The notes under the pieces: model-generated
What the model was told of the DNA's origin: nothing
What the model saw: only the letters and a program-made list of their open reading frames with translations
The model's database searches: none
Assembly: GCA_932294295.1 (NCBI GenBank)
Contig: OW028574.1
Location: 52,760,797 to 52,824,796 of the forward strand
Source: Alitta virens
Lineage: Eukaryota; Annelida; Polychaeta; Phyllodocida; Nereididae
Reading direction: 5' to 3'
Length of the DNA: 64,000 nt
Part shown: positions 1 through 11,681 of the stretch, in pieces
How the letters are laid out: the number at the start of each line of letters is the position of its first letter
Numbering within the stretch: position 1 is the stretch's first letter
Position numbers and translations under genes: made by a program

Positions 1-237
1 AAGATTGTGAATGAGAAAAAGAAGCCATAAGATAACATAAGTAGAACTTAATTGGATTTGATTCTTCTTTTGTAGAAAAATGTTGAATGGGTGCCATGAA
101 AAAATACGGCAGCTCCGATATTTGTTGGAGTGAAATTCTGTACTTTTATAAACGTAACACGACACTTCTTTGATGAAACTTCAATATTTGCACACAGCAA
201 ATATAATGAATGAGCAACTATGTGCAAAATGGCTAAC

Positions 238-3200
238 CTGAAGTACGCTGGTCGGTAAGTACGCAGGACGCAATGCTTTCTATCTCGTAAGTCACTGCTT
301 TCTGCTTGAACAGAATGCCTTTCCCTGAAACAGGGTCTATTTCTATCTTCTCTCCAGAGACACCTGGTGTAAAACAAACATAAAGAAATATAGGGAACAT
401 TCAGTGATTTACTGCAGTTTGTTTAGGTTCTAAGGACTTTTCATATCCCATACATAACTTACATTCCTTCAATACAATAATGTTCAAGTTACTTCTTGAT
501 ATATGATGCAAATTGCTTTATGCTTCATAAGCAACCACATGTTTTCTTACCAAGTTGGACCTCTGTGTTCGTGCGAATCTTGTTGACTAGATTAACCACA
601 TAGGAGCGGTATTGGTGACTGCTGAGTGATTCTGCTAACGCTGACACTCCTTCATGAACTTCTTCGATTTCTATATCTCCTCTAGTACCTGAATTGTAAA
701 ATTGGGTATAACGGCAAATTCACTGAAATATTAAAAAAGTTTACAGTAAAAAAGATATAATGTGCCAAGGCAAGAAGATTGCTCTAGATGTTGGTGAAAT
801 ACCCCAGGGGGCTCTTGAATACTGTGGTAAGTTATTCCTCAACAGGGTGCTAGCGATTAGTTCTTGTGGATCAGTAGAGCGGTGAAGGGATGCATAGATT
901 TTTTAGAGAAATAAGGGGAAAGGAGTAAAAGAAGGCAGAGACCTAGCTTTCTCCCCCGACAACAGCAACATCTGGCATACTTCACAAACCCCCTGCAAAG
1001 CTTGTTATTTGATAAAAAAATTATCTTACTATTTTCTCGAATGAGACAGAAATCTAAGGTATCCATTGCAGAAAGTGGACTGTCTAAATCAACAACCATT
1101 CCAGGCTCATTCTGCTTCTCAAGTATGTATCGTCTTCCTGTGATCCAAAAAGAAAGACAATGTGTTAAATTTATAAAATACAGATCAGCAGTTGTCACGG
1201 ACAAATTCAGGTGAATTAATTTTCAGAAACCTTTATCTTGCTTTAGTTTCCTTTTCTTCAGCACCTTCTCCAGTAGTTCTCTCATTAATACTGACTCAGT
1301 TTCAATTGGTATCTTTGAGAAACCTCTGTCTGGCATGTTGCTGTAAAGTATCAAATCATGATGTTTAATAAATCAACATGATTGTATGACAATCAATATA
1401 CTACTAAGTTCATTATGTATTTCAGCCTTTTTTTTTAATATTACCACAAATTTTTTACTTCAACACCAAAAGGAAACACACATTGTCACAACGACGGAAG
1501 ATTTGGGTGCCCCAGCCTGTGGCTGTACCTCCTTCTCGACAAGTGCTAATTGGTTAAAACCAAATTTTGCGAAAGTCTCTTTTGGATCCAAAGCTGGGAA
1601 ATCTGTGTCCACTTCACCGTCATCTTCAGCTATGTGTAGAGCATAAGCTTCTACAGTCTCTGCCCTTAAAAAACGAGAAAAACAATAATATATTAATCTT
1701 ATTAATATGCACAATATAAACTTGTAAGGTCAACAATTCACGGCATATATATTTTACAACTGGTTGAACAGTAACAAGTACAAATAAAATATTCAAAGAA
1801 TGTGTAAAACTAGTCATTTGTTCCTTACTTGATAATGCACTGGAGTATATACTTATTTAGACATTTACAATGTCAGCATACATCAATTTAATCAATATAA
1901 ACTGCAGTCATATGTTCTGTTTTACTTTTTTTCTTCTACTACTGAGCACTTATGTTTTGCTCACTTTCTTTGCACAAAAGAAATTATTCATACGTAATAA
2001 CCAATCACCCACGCGTACATACTTGAGTGCTGGTTGACGATTTTCCTGAGCATACTGCCAACAAATGAGACCAATCAAGTCCTGGACTTTTGCTGTCGCC
2101 AACGTCACAACCAACATGGGGTACGATCTCTCTGGTTGAGAAATCATGGTCAGGTATATCGCTATTTTCTTGGTGGGAATTCCTGCGGTGGTCTGTAGTG
2201 ATAGAAGCATTGAATTACATCAGTTGCAATTTTGTGAATAAATTAAATAGCATTTGGCTATTAGATGTGTTTCTTATAGAACTGGTAATATAATAAGTTA
2301 CCTTTCCGTCAAATTTGGCATATTCCATAAAAGGGTTGTTATGAGCGGCAGCAAACTTTTCCATCTGTACAGAAAGACTGGAAGCCCTCTTCACTAGAGC
2401 ATCTTGTATTGGCACAACTTTCTTCTCGAAAAGATCCCCTGTCTCATCTGTAATCAAACACCAATTAGACATCCCTATTATTATACACAGGTAGTTCTTT
2501 GCAATCTGTTGACTGGTAAAATTGTATTAATGCCACCATCAAATCCTACTTTGTATTACTATGATTACATATGATGATGAATTATTACACAGCAGAAATT
2601 GTGAAACCAATGCGTGTTCGAGGACTCATCCCCGAAATGTGGACACCTCAAGGAACCATGCAAAATGTTAAAGTAAAGGCGCAGAAACGATACATGACAT
2701 TATCTTTATCTTAATTATGGATAAAAATTTGTTTTGGTATAATTTATGGGCTATTTTTAGAAATAAGAATAATATATCACCTTGCTTGCTAATACCGATT
2801 TCCTTCCACTGTATGTGCTTAATTTTACTCTGTCTGTGTTTTTCAACTTTTAGTTTTTCCAACCTTTGTGCTGTGTTTGATCTTCTTCTGTGAGAGTCTG
2901 AAATAAATATACCACAGCTAATTAACTGTGTTCACTGATGGCACAACTTTGCCATAATGCAATAAACCATCCTACCCTACATAGGAAAAACCTATGGGTA
3001 TTAAAAATGCTCACCGAAACCCATATCTGGATGAATATCGACGGAATGTAAAAGTTCAGTGTCGGACTCCAACCCACTGTCAGCAGAGTCACCACCAGTT
3101 CTGCAAATAAAAGAATGTGTGTCTTGAATGATTGATAATTTTGGAATACACAGCAACACTTTCCTGGGCATAAGAATCTTCGGCATAAGAATCTTCTTCA

Positions 3201-3515
3201 AACTGGAATGAGCCCAACGAAAACAATACAAAGTCTGGCTGATATGTGTACTTAAAGGTTACCACATGGCAAGAGGCTTTATCTCCCTGATATCATGATA
3301 TATAAAATGACGAAAAGTAGGAATTTGTCAAAGAAGTACTCTCAATACCTAGTGCCATGCCAAGTTGTAGGGCGAATGTCAGTCCCTGTGCTGGCTCGCT
3401 CTCCTTGGGAATCGTCCAGTTCTATGACCAGTTCACTCATTCCAGTATCATCCGACGTGATGAACGAGTTGCGGATGTGGTTGATCAAGAAGGCAGCATC
3501 ATCCATCATAGCCAT
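238..3515 (-). CDS. MAPKAP1: MAPKAP1 / SIN1, mTORC2 subunit (3' end missing)
   Basis: SIN1 is a core scaffold of mTOR complex 2 that presents AKT and SGK to the kinase. Ten coding exons join in phase: 3349-3515, 3015-3100, 2781-2897, 2302-2447, 2023-2192, 1482-1664, 1231-1340, 1030-1137, 551-688 and 238-363, giving 1351 nt or about 450 codons; human SIN1 has 522. The N-terminus keeps TSDDTGM. Exon 3 has [13 protein letters not shown], which contains the basophilic phosphosite known as T86 in human. The CRIM region follows with [26 protein letters not shown] and [15 protein letters not shown], then the Ras-binding-like region with [10 protein letters not shown]. Exon 10 holds the start of the PH domain ([11 protein letters not shown]); the rest lies left of position 1. 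The start at 3515 gives MAMMDDAAF, which aligns with the family N-terminus. An acceptor at 3543 (TTGTTGCAG) implies a non-coding exon upstream. The exon 6 donor was moved to the AAT/GTGTGT junction because only that keeps phase. Confidence 0.95.
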
Positions 3516-3542
3516 CTTTGCCTTTTCTTTTTTAGTCAGCAA

Positions 3543-4499
3543 CTGCAACAACAAGCATGATGATATAGGGAAATAGAAACGATAAACACAAAATAAATGC
3601 ATAGGCCCATATTGTATGTCAGTTCCTCATCTGCCATAAATGGTTCACTTAAATTATGGTAAGTATGTTCTGCGTTTACCAAATGTATTTGGTATTGTTG
3701 AAACTGAAACGGCCACAGTCCTAAACGGCCACGTTTTTCCGGAACGGCCATAAAATAAACAGCCACAGACTGAAACGACCTGAAACGACCATACTTCGTC
3801 AGAACTATAACATTCTCTGTCAAAATTGTTCTCTATATACCTGATTGTATGTTAGACTTAAATGTGTCCTGTAACTTGTGTATCATGTTCAATTAGATTT
3901 CAATGATGGACAAATGAATATTACTAATTTGAATATATACTAGTTTAATTAATAAGCTAATTAGTGTGTTTGCTGTTACAACTATTACTATTATACCTTG
4001 GATAATCTATATATAGAGCTGGTTTAACGAGGAGCTTGGATAAAGTATTGGTAAGATTATATATAAATACCGAATGGAATTAAATTGTTTTACCCCACTT
4101 TTTACTATATTCAATTGTAGACACACAGGCCCTGTCTCAACAATCTTAAATTTTTTAATAATATAATTATATAATTAATGTCCAATTTTATATATTTTGC
4201 TTAAACCTTTACATACAAATAATTTTTTTTTTTTTATTACATGTAATCAATGGTCTGCTTGTCATTTTGTCAAGTTTTGATATTATTTATCGCCATCAGT
4301 TTGTTCTATGTACACAGCCAAAACGGACCAAATTCCCAATTAGATTATGAACTCTGTGAGAGCCTAGAAACATATACCTTAGCTGACAGTCATATAGCAA
4401 TGCAATCAATCAGCATCAACTTTCATTTCCACTGTTTGTTGCCCGCTGTATTATCGCCATCACCAATACACAATTTTGATTCGTCGTTAATCTGCTAGG
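3543..4499. other. Intergenic or 5'-UTR-intron sequence upstream of SIN1
   Basis: AT-rich sequence without a recognisable gene. It probably forms the 5'-UTR intron of SIN1. The only structured part is the AACGGCCAC cluster listed separately. An 82-codon ORF at 4250-4498 starts with a hydrophobic stretch but has no other gene signal. Confidence 0.5.
3695..3795. repeat. AACGGCCAC-type dispersed repeat, copy 1
   Basis: The words AAACGGCCAC, AACGGCCA and AAACGACC recur about every 10-30 bp. A second copy with the same vocabulary lies at 27305-27500, which suggests a dispersed repeat family and not a local microsatellite. No terminal repeats were found. Confidence 0.5.
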
Positions 4500-4860
4500 G
4501 GCGGGCTTTGTCATTTTGTAGCGCCCTCTCGTAGTATTTCAAATAAAAAGAAATATTGAGAAGAGGCCGGTTTTGCTTTCTCTGGTTCACTGAGAGAAAT
4601 ACACTCAGGTTGGGACTGAGCTGATATCTAGCAAAAACAGATTGTGACGTCACTTTCCGATTGACAGACCCGACCTGTCTCCTTACTTGAGACGGGGAAC
4701 GATCGAGTCAGGTTTTCTTGGGTGATAATACAGTGTCTTTAATTTTTTAGCTGGCTGCCACGCCTCCAAATTTGTCAACACTTTAAACAGTGTTAAACAG
4801 TGCCTGTCATTAGCTCTCAGTGACAGTGGTCAAGTGCCTCTTCAAGTGAGTAGCTGTGTA
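4500..4860. promoter_or_regulatory. Probable bidirectional promoter of SIN1 and CCDC91
   Basis: This GC-richer block separates two divergent genes whose first coding exons are both preceded directly by splice acceptors (3543 for SIN1, 5800 for CCDC91), so both need upstream non-coding exons. It contains a full CRE palindrome TGACGTCA at 4645-4652 and a CTCF-like core AGCGCCCTCT at 4520-4529. A good splice donor follows TTCAA at 4845 (GTGAGTAG), a plausible end for a CCDC91 5'-UTR exon. Start sites are inferred, not seen. Confidence 0.5.
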
Positions 4861-4979
4861 ATCAACTGTAATCACTATATGACACTAATCACTAATAGTA
4901 ATACATGTAAATCAGTCCACAGTTTGACTTTGAATTGGGGTTCATACAGTAAATGAATTAACAACTTCTAAAAATTACA

Positions 4980-5600
4980 CTTAATATTATGGTAACAAGT
5001 CATTTCGAGACACGCAAAATCGTCGACAGCCAATTCGTTGACAACCATTTCGTTGACAACCAACCCGTTGACATGAGGACGGCAAACTCGTTGACAATCA
5101 ACACCCTCGGCCCGACCATCTCGTTGACATAAAATTGTTGTTATACCAACTCGTTGACCTGTTGAAGAGTTGGTACTGCTAACTCGTTGACACCGGTTTT
5201 TGCTGGCCGTCGGCCTCCCCTTGCCCCCCTCGATCACGGTTTTATGGTATTTTCTTCGTTAATATTTGGTGTAAAGCAATATAATGGACATCTTTTTATA
5301 TCTCATTCATACGAATAATTTCGTGGCAAGTATTCCGCTGTGGAAGCTTTATCAACCGAGTAATCATCGGAGTCAGATTTGTCGACAAATGGTCATTGTC
5401 TCATTGGGCAGATTAGCTGTCAACGATTTGCATTAATATGTCAACAAGATGGTAATGACCTGTCAACGAGTTGGTTGTTGTGGTCAAAAGTCTGTCAATG
5501 ACTTTGTGTCTGCCAAATTTATACAATTTGGGTTTTCAACGAATTTGTACCAGGCCTTCTAATGTGTCAACGATTTTGCATAACAATGAATTGACCTGTA
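4980..5600. repeat. Foldback element A: inverted arrays of TCGTTGACA
   Basis: The left arm has about eight copies of TCGTTGACA or one-base variants, near 5023, 5035, 5050, 5065, 5088, 5121, 5151 and 5184. The right arm has about six copies of the reverse complement TGTCAACGA or variants, near 5418, 5439, 5461, 5493, 5534 and 5565. The outermost pair extends to GCAAAATCGTCGACA (from 5014) against TGTCAACGATTTTGC (to 5579). A spacer of about 190 bp lies between the arms. The element sits between the promoter and first coding exon of CCDC91. An ORF on the minus strand here is a by-product of the repeat. Confidence 0.75.
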
Positions 5601-5736
5601 TTCAATATTATTGTATGTGCTCTGTCACTGTCAGTGTCACTTTTCACATAGATTATTCTACAATATTCAAGGGCTGACTGATGGGTAATTTTCACTTTTA
5701 TTCTTCCAATGCCAAGGCATGGTTTCTGCTAGTACA

Positions 5737-5752
5737 GGGGGGGGGGGGGGGG
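5737..5752 (+). repeat. Poly-G run of 16
   Basis: Sixteen uninterrupted G residues lie about 50 bp upstream of the CCDC91 first coding exon, within the presumed 5' intron. Such a run can form a G-quadruplex in the transcript. Confidence 0.8.
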
Positions 5753-5802
5753 ATCAAGGCTTGTTCTCGTATCATATATCATGAATTTTCTTCTTTTCAG
5801 AC

Positions 5803-8800
5803 ATGGCTGATGATGATGATTTTGGGGATTTCGGTGGATTTGAGGTGCTCATCTTCTAATTAGTAATATAGCTACAGTTATACAAAGTTAGACAACAATT
5901 TTATTTATTTCTGTGAAAGAGGTCTAAAATATAATTCATGTTCTTTTCAGGCCGCAGAACCTGTTGCTCCAAAGGAAGCTGAACCAGTGGTTGCAGGCGT
6001 TCAAGCAAGTCCTAGTCCATGGGCTGTTTTGCCTGGTGAGTGATAAATTTTGTTTGTTTGCAATTTTATAGACATTATGTGCGCAAAATTATCCAGTTGG
6101 TATCATTCAATAAGTTTGGTAATTAATTAGCAATATTGAGAAAGACGGGATGCTTTTACCACACATTAATGATTTAGAAAACATTCCTGATGCTGCGAGT
6201 GCCGTTACTCCAAGTGCTGGTGACACAGCATCATCTGAAGCGGAGAGTAAAGCCAGTGAACCTCAAGAATTCCAATCCTTTGCTCAGTTTACAAGTTCTC
6301 CGAGTGAGAGGTGAGCATTTTAGACCTGCAGTTTTTTCTTACTTTCTTTTTTTTGGTGGATTTATTAATTAGTAATTACAGTATCATTACCTGATTATTT
6401 TATTCAGGGTTGGTGAAGCAGCTGAAATTGCAGATACAAAACCCAGTCAAAATGAAGAAAAACTTAAAGATCAAGTAAAGAATTTGGAAGAAAAATTTGA
6501 GACAACAGAAAAAGAGAAAACACAGGTCCAGAAGGTATGATTTATATATCCTTGAAATAAAATTATTGAGAGAGGGTAAATGTTTCATTAATGTATACCT
6601 GACTGTTACTTAATTTATGTCTTTCATTTGGAATCACAGGAGTTTGACAAACTATTAGAAGATCACCAACAAGCTCAAAAAGATCTTGAATCCGTCAAAG
6701 AAAGGTTAGAAGAACAAAAGAAAACTTGCGAAGAACTACAGGTATCATGACATTTGTAGCCTATTACTATGATACTATAATACCTACATGTGAGCTGCAT
6801 TGACCAATTATCTATACTTTCCTATCTATATGTCCTTTCCATCTTTTTACCAGGAAAAACACAAGAAGGAGTTGGAAGATCTAAGACAAGCAGGTCATGA
6901 TGCAATTGCCATTGTTATTGAAGAGTATAAAGTAAGTTAATTGCTGTTCTCATTCTTGAAAGCGTCTTGATAGCATTCTCGAATACTCGTAGACTTAGAA
7001 ATGAGCAAACAGCTAGGGCTGTAAATGATTGATTTCATATGTATGTTTTTAGGAGCAGTTTAAAGTGTCATTACTCCACCAAGAAGAGGTGAACAAAGAA
7101 AGCATGAAAAAGTTATTGGAGGAACAAGCAGAAAAATATGACAAACTCATAAAAGAGCAGGTATAGTAGTATTTAATTTAATAGTGCTGAATGTTTAATA
7201 ACTCTTTTTGTTAAGCCTCTTTTTCATAATGCCCAAAAATTTGGATAGTCTCATTGTATTTGCTATACATAATTGAGTCCCAGAACATAGTGTGGCCTTC
7301 ATACAGATGTTAAAACAAAATCTGCGAAATATACAGCGAGTGATGCCGAATGTAATCTGTAACTGCATCTTGTTTCTTGTTTCAGGAATCACAATTAGAA
7401 AGCAAACTTGAAGAAGAAAGAACATTGATGCAAGAGAAGTTTGAAAAAGCTCTTGACACTCAAATTAACTCCCAAAAGGTACTATATCATGTCCTAGCAT
7501 CAAATGCTTTTATAATATTAAATTTTGTGTAAAAGGTGGTCATAACATAGAATGGTCTCAGGTAATGGAACTCTTATCATACTTATTAAGTTTTGGGCCA
7601 AGCGAAGCAGTCTTAAAGGATGAAGAGATGACCATAATATTGTATACATAGTGTTGTATTTAATAGTGTAAATAATAAGGTTTTGCATCCCTATTATATT
7701 AATTATATTGTTCTAGGAAAGCCTTGATAAAGCATTGAAAGAACAGCAAGAAAAACAAGAGGCAGCGCTTAAACAAGCTATTCAGGTAATTATTATTGAA
7801 ATGTTATTCTCTTTTTATCTATACTTGTACTGGTAGATTTGTACCTTGCATTGAGAGGTTTTTTTTAAATCATAGGAAGAGAAGGATAATTCTCGGAAGT
7901 CAATTGAAGATGCTGTGCAGGAAGAGAGGAAGAAGACATTAGCCTTGCTGGAAGAAGAGAGAGTGAGGATTAATTCCTATTAGCAAGATGTGGGTTTAGT
8001 GCAGTATAGCGGACCCAAATTTATGCCGATATTTGGCATCCATGAAATCTGAAAATAATCACTACTTTAGACCAAATTTCGTTGTGGTACACAATAATAA
8101 CAAATCTGTAGAGTAGCTGGGGTTTCTTGCTTTGAAGCCACCGTTTGTTTGTGACGTCACACATATTGAATTCTAGCATTTGACGTCATAGGCCTGGCAA
8201 TGGGACTCGCTAAATATGGTCATTAATTTGGGTCCGCTATGCTTCACTTTTTCCCAAGATCTTATAATTCTCATGTGCAGCATTATGTCAGGGTTTTAGC
8301 ATTTTAAAATGAAACTATTTCAGCAGTTTAAAAAAAAGGTTTATGATATTTTTTTTACTCAGGGTAAATTTCAAGATCTGGTGGAAGAAGAAAGATCAAA
8401 ATGCATATCTCAGATACAAAAAGCTGTGGAACAAGAACGTGAGCTAAGCAAGGTTGGTTTGTCACATATTGTTGCTGTTTTAAGAAACCCTCCCATCTAA
8501 TTTTATTTGTCAATTGATATTTAATAAATACAGAGCAGCGTTGGAGCCCCTATATAAGAGAACATGTCAGTAAAAATAATTAATTTTTGCATTCCCTCAC
8601 AATCATTGTGTTCTAGCGCGATGTTTTTGTGTTCCCTCGCAATATTTTTATGTTTCCTCATGATCATAAAGCGTTCCCTCGCGATCTACGTGTTCCCTCA
8701 CAAACCTATGGTGAGGAAAGCAAAGTTATCCAAGGAATACCAAGTTATCGCAAGTTATCGCAAGGGAATGTGAAATATTGTGAGGGAACGTGATCATCAC

Positions 8801-9793
8801 GAGTGAGCAATACCATCGCAAGGGAACGCATTCTATTCATAAGGGAACACAATTTTTTTTGCGAGAGAGCGCAGTTTTTTTCACAAGGGATTGCAAAAAT
8901 CTGTCATTTTAAAATTTTTCATGTCCATGTTGGGGCTCCGTAAATAATCACTCAATGCAGCAAATTAATTGTTGTAGCCCAGTGATTATGACTGCTATAA
9001 GACGATGATGCACTTCATAATTAGCGACTGCAAGTTTTTATCTGAATTGTGTTATTTTTATTAATTGCAGGATATATTAAAGTCAACCATAGCTGAAGAG
9101 CAGGTGAAACATTCAGAAAATCTCAAAGAAGTAAAAGAAAAACTTCTTACTGAGAACAAAACTGCTCTACAAGACTTGAGGAAGGTAAATTACGTGTTTT
9201 ATTTATCATATGTTTACATGACTCATTGAAATTTTGAAAAAACACTAAAGTTAGAGGCCTGTTTTGGTGGGAGGACAAAAACGGAGTCACTCCCATCTCT
9301 CCCGACCCCTACCTCAAGCTTCAAAAAGCACATTTACAGAATCATCCCCCATCTCTCGCAACTTGTCAAAATGTCTCAGCCAATATGTCTCACCATCCTG
9401 GATTCCCTACGTATTAGATTATAAACTTTCATAGTTGTCATGCCTTTATTGCTATTATATAACAACTGTATTTGTTGACCAAGACAGTGGCTTGTCTTTA
9501 AATGTTCATCACTGTAAATATCTATGTCAAACCGGCATACTTAAGTTGCTATCTACTGAAAGTTCACTTGAGCTCAGAGTTTAATTAGATTGCCAGTCAT
9601 GATCCTTTATTTTGATCAAACGTATCTGAATTTGATTGGCGGCTAAACTTCATTGTTATTTTAATTTTAGGAGGACCATGTCATGAAACAAAGACAATTA
9701 ATGACAATGGACTTATTTTTGGAGAGTTGCAAGAAACAGTTACAAATGCTCATGGACGATAACGCTTCAGCGCAGTCTGTTACACAAAGCTAA
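5803..9793 (+). CDS. CCDC91: CCDC91 (p56), GGA-binding coiled-coil protein
   Basis: CCDC91 is an accessory protein of GGA clathrin adaptors at the trans-Golgi network. Thirteen coding exons join in phase: 5803-5844, 5951-6035, 6178-6310, 6408-6534, 6640-6741, 6854-6931, 7053-7160, 7386-7478, 7717-7785, 7876-7962, 8363-8452, 9071-9184 and 9671-9793, giving 416 aa (human about 441). The N-terminus MADDDDFGDFGGFE carries the acidic-phenylalanine motif that binds the GGA GAE domain. An acidic, Ser/Pro-rich linker follows to about residue 85, then an almost continuous Glu/Lys-rich coiled coil from about 95 to 375. The block EKHKKELEDLRQAGHDA matches the human protein very closely. The C-terminus LFLESCKKQLQMLM matches the family's conserved end. 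From exon 4 on, exons are phase 0 and multiples of 3, so exon skipping would keep frame. The ATG lies two bases inside an acceptor, so a 5'-UTR exon exists upstream. Confidence 0.95.
7992..8254. mobile_element. MITE copy 1, hAT-like, in CCDC91 intron
   Basis: A 263-bp element with terminal inverted repeats: the left end reads GTGCAGTATAGCGGACCCAA and the right end read in reverse is GTGAAGCATAGCGGACCCAA, with similarity continuing inwards. It is flanked by CAAGATGT (7984-7991) and CAAGATCT (8255-8262), an 8-bp target duplication with one mismatch. It has no coding capacity. It contains two CRE palindromes TGACGTCA at 8152-8159 and 8181-8188. A sister copy is at 12071-12371. Confidence 0.85.
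8543..8939. repeat. Foldback element B: inverted arrays of TTCCCTCGCAA
   Basis: The outer ends form an inverted repeat, GGAGCCCC at 8543-8550 and GGGGCTCC at 8932-8939, followed inwards by AACATGTC against GTCCATGTT and TTTTTGCA against TGCAAAAA. The left arm repeats TTCCCTCRCAA near 8592, 8632, 8653, 8674 and 8693. The right arm carries the reverse orientation TTGCGAGGGAA or close variants near 8758, 8779, 8815, 8838, 8859 and 8881. It lies in the intron between CCDC91 exons 11 and 12 and shares its architecture, but not its motif, with the element at 4980-5600. Confidence 0.75.
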
Positions 9794-10995
9794 CATACAT
9801 TACAATGTCATTATGAGCATGTCAGCAAAGTTTTAATGATTGTTTAAATGCATGCGTATCTACTGCTGGGCAGCTTGAAATGTTTGTTGTTTGAATAATG
9901 TATCCAACTGATGCTTACAAAGATAAATTAAATGGCGAAATTTAACTACAGTGGGGAAAAAATATATCAATTAATATTGTGAGGATGTACAGACATTTGG
10001 TATGCCAGGGAACACATTCTGTGATGATTTGTACTTAATTATCAAATTTTTCACTCCACATATTGTTTGAATTTTATGGAGTTGTTCTATCTTGAATAGG
10101 AGTTATTCCTGCAGATTTGGTAATGTTGTCATTCTCGTGTCTTATATGTTAGTGAATTTAAACAAGCCAGGAGCTAGTGCAAGTGGTCATTGATAATTTC
10201 ATGATTATTGTGATTTGCTTACACAGATTTGGGCAACAAGCCGGTCAATTACTATGCGCAATAAAGGACCAGTGATCGCAATCACTCTTTACGAGTGAAT
10301 ATGATGCTGTGTCCTTTCATGTTGAAATGTTAAATAAGCACAGTGTCCGTGTGCATTGTATTCCTGGTTTATTTATATTCAATTTTAAAATTAGCTTGAA
10401 CATACAAGGTACGAGTGACTCTGTTGAAGATATTGGTAATTTTGTATTAGCTATAGCTATACTGTCTGCACTAATTATTTTTTTTAGATTGGTCCATATA
10501 TCTGCTTTACTAAGAGATTGTGAGCGTCACTATGTTATTTTAATTTGGGTTACTTAGCAGCCTGCTGAAGTTTTTGACTTTCACCATAAAACACCATTTT
10601 AATGAGTTGAGGTTATTAATAAACATTATTAGAATGGGCTGCTTGGGCAACATGTGGAAAGCCTATAACCACTTCAGTTTTGTGTGTTATTAATGATTAA
10701 TAATGACATTACTTGCATGTATGAACTTGTCATCATGTTGCTGTCAGAACTTGTTCATGGTGTTTCTTTTTTACTTAAGAAAGCACGCCCTTCTTGTACA
10801 GGAACTTCAATAACACGCCAGGTATTGAAAGATATATATAGTTGTTTAACTGTGCCATTACATGTCTATTTACTTGTTTTTCCTATGGCAAAAGAACAAA
10901 GTTTGAAGTGTCATTCCATTTGTGTTAATGATTAAAACATGAAATGTTTACTGTTATGCATGTAAAATTGGATCTGACCAACAATAAATACATTT
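9794..10995 (+). other. CCDC91 3' UTR with polyadenylation signal
   Basis: AT-rich sequence after the CCDC91 stop, with no further exon. AATAAA at 10983-10988 is the likely poly(A) signal. ORFs of 82-83 codons inside it show no splice or protein-family support. Confidence 0.6.
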
Positions 10996-11681
10996 ATATT
11001 TTGAAAACTGATAGTCTTATCATCTGTGAGGGAATGGTGTAGAAATGATGACCAAATCTATTTGATGTTTGGCATGTTTATTCACTCACTAAGAGTTATA
11101 GTAAGAGTAAGTGTAAGAGGTGAATCTACAATTAAATAAAACATGAACACCATTTAGTAATATCCACATTTTAAATTTACCTATATGAGACTAAATATAT
11201 AAATTCAAATATATGCAAAGATAAATATATTTCACTCACAAAATACAATGCCTCTTTTGTCCACACATTTCCTCAATCAATAATTATATATCATCAATGT
11301 AGTCCTATATTTAATTGCTGGCAAAATCACATGTTAACTGCTCTAAATAATGAGCCAACTGATTTCCTGGTCTATACAAATTTGTAACAGTTTATTATAA
11401 TCTAGGTGTCATAAACCTTCATAAAATGTGTGTCAATAGGCCTAAAACAGAACACCAGAACCTGTCATAAACTTGCAGTGTGTCTGTAACTTTCATTTAT
11501 ACATTACTTCTGAAGTGATTACGCAAGAAAAATATTCTGTGAAACTTTTATTTGATCACAATATAGACACAAGAATTATACTATATATATACAAAGACAT
11601 TAGCAATGCATATATAATACGACAATTTTATATTTACAGCATCTGTACAAAAATATTTACCAATGACAAAATATGCTTGTT

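Noticed and set aside
4250..4498. 82-codon plus-strand ORF with a signal-peptide-like start
   Set aside because: It lies in AT-rich DNA upstream of SIN1, has no family resemblance, and its hydrophobic start is easily produced by T-rich sequence.
4968..5237. 89-codon minus-strand ORF with repeated VNE/CQRV words
   Set aside because: The repetition comes entirely from the TCGTTGACA motif array; no start context or homology.
10309..10935. Two ORFs of 82-83 codons after CCDC91
   Set aside because: They lie in the CCDC91 3' UTR before its AATAAA and show no coding character.
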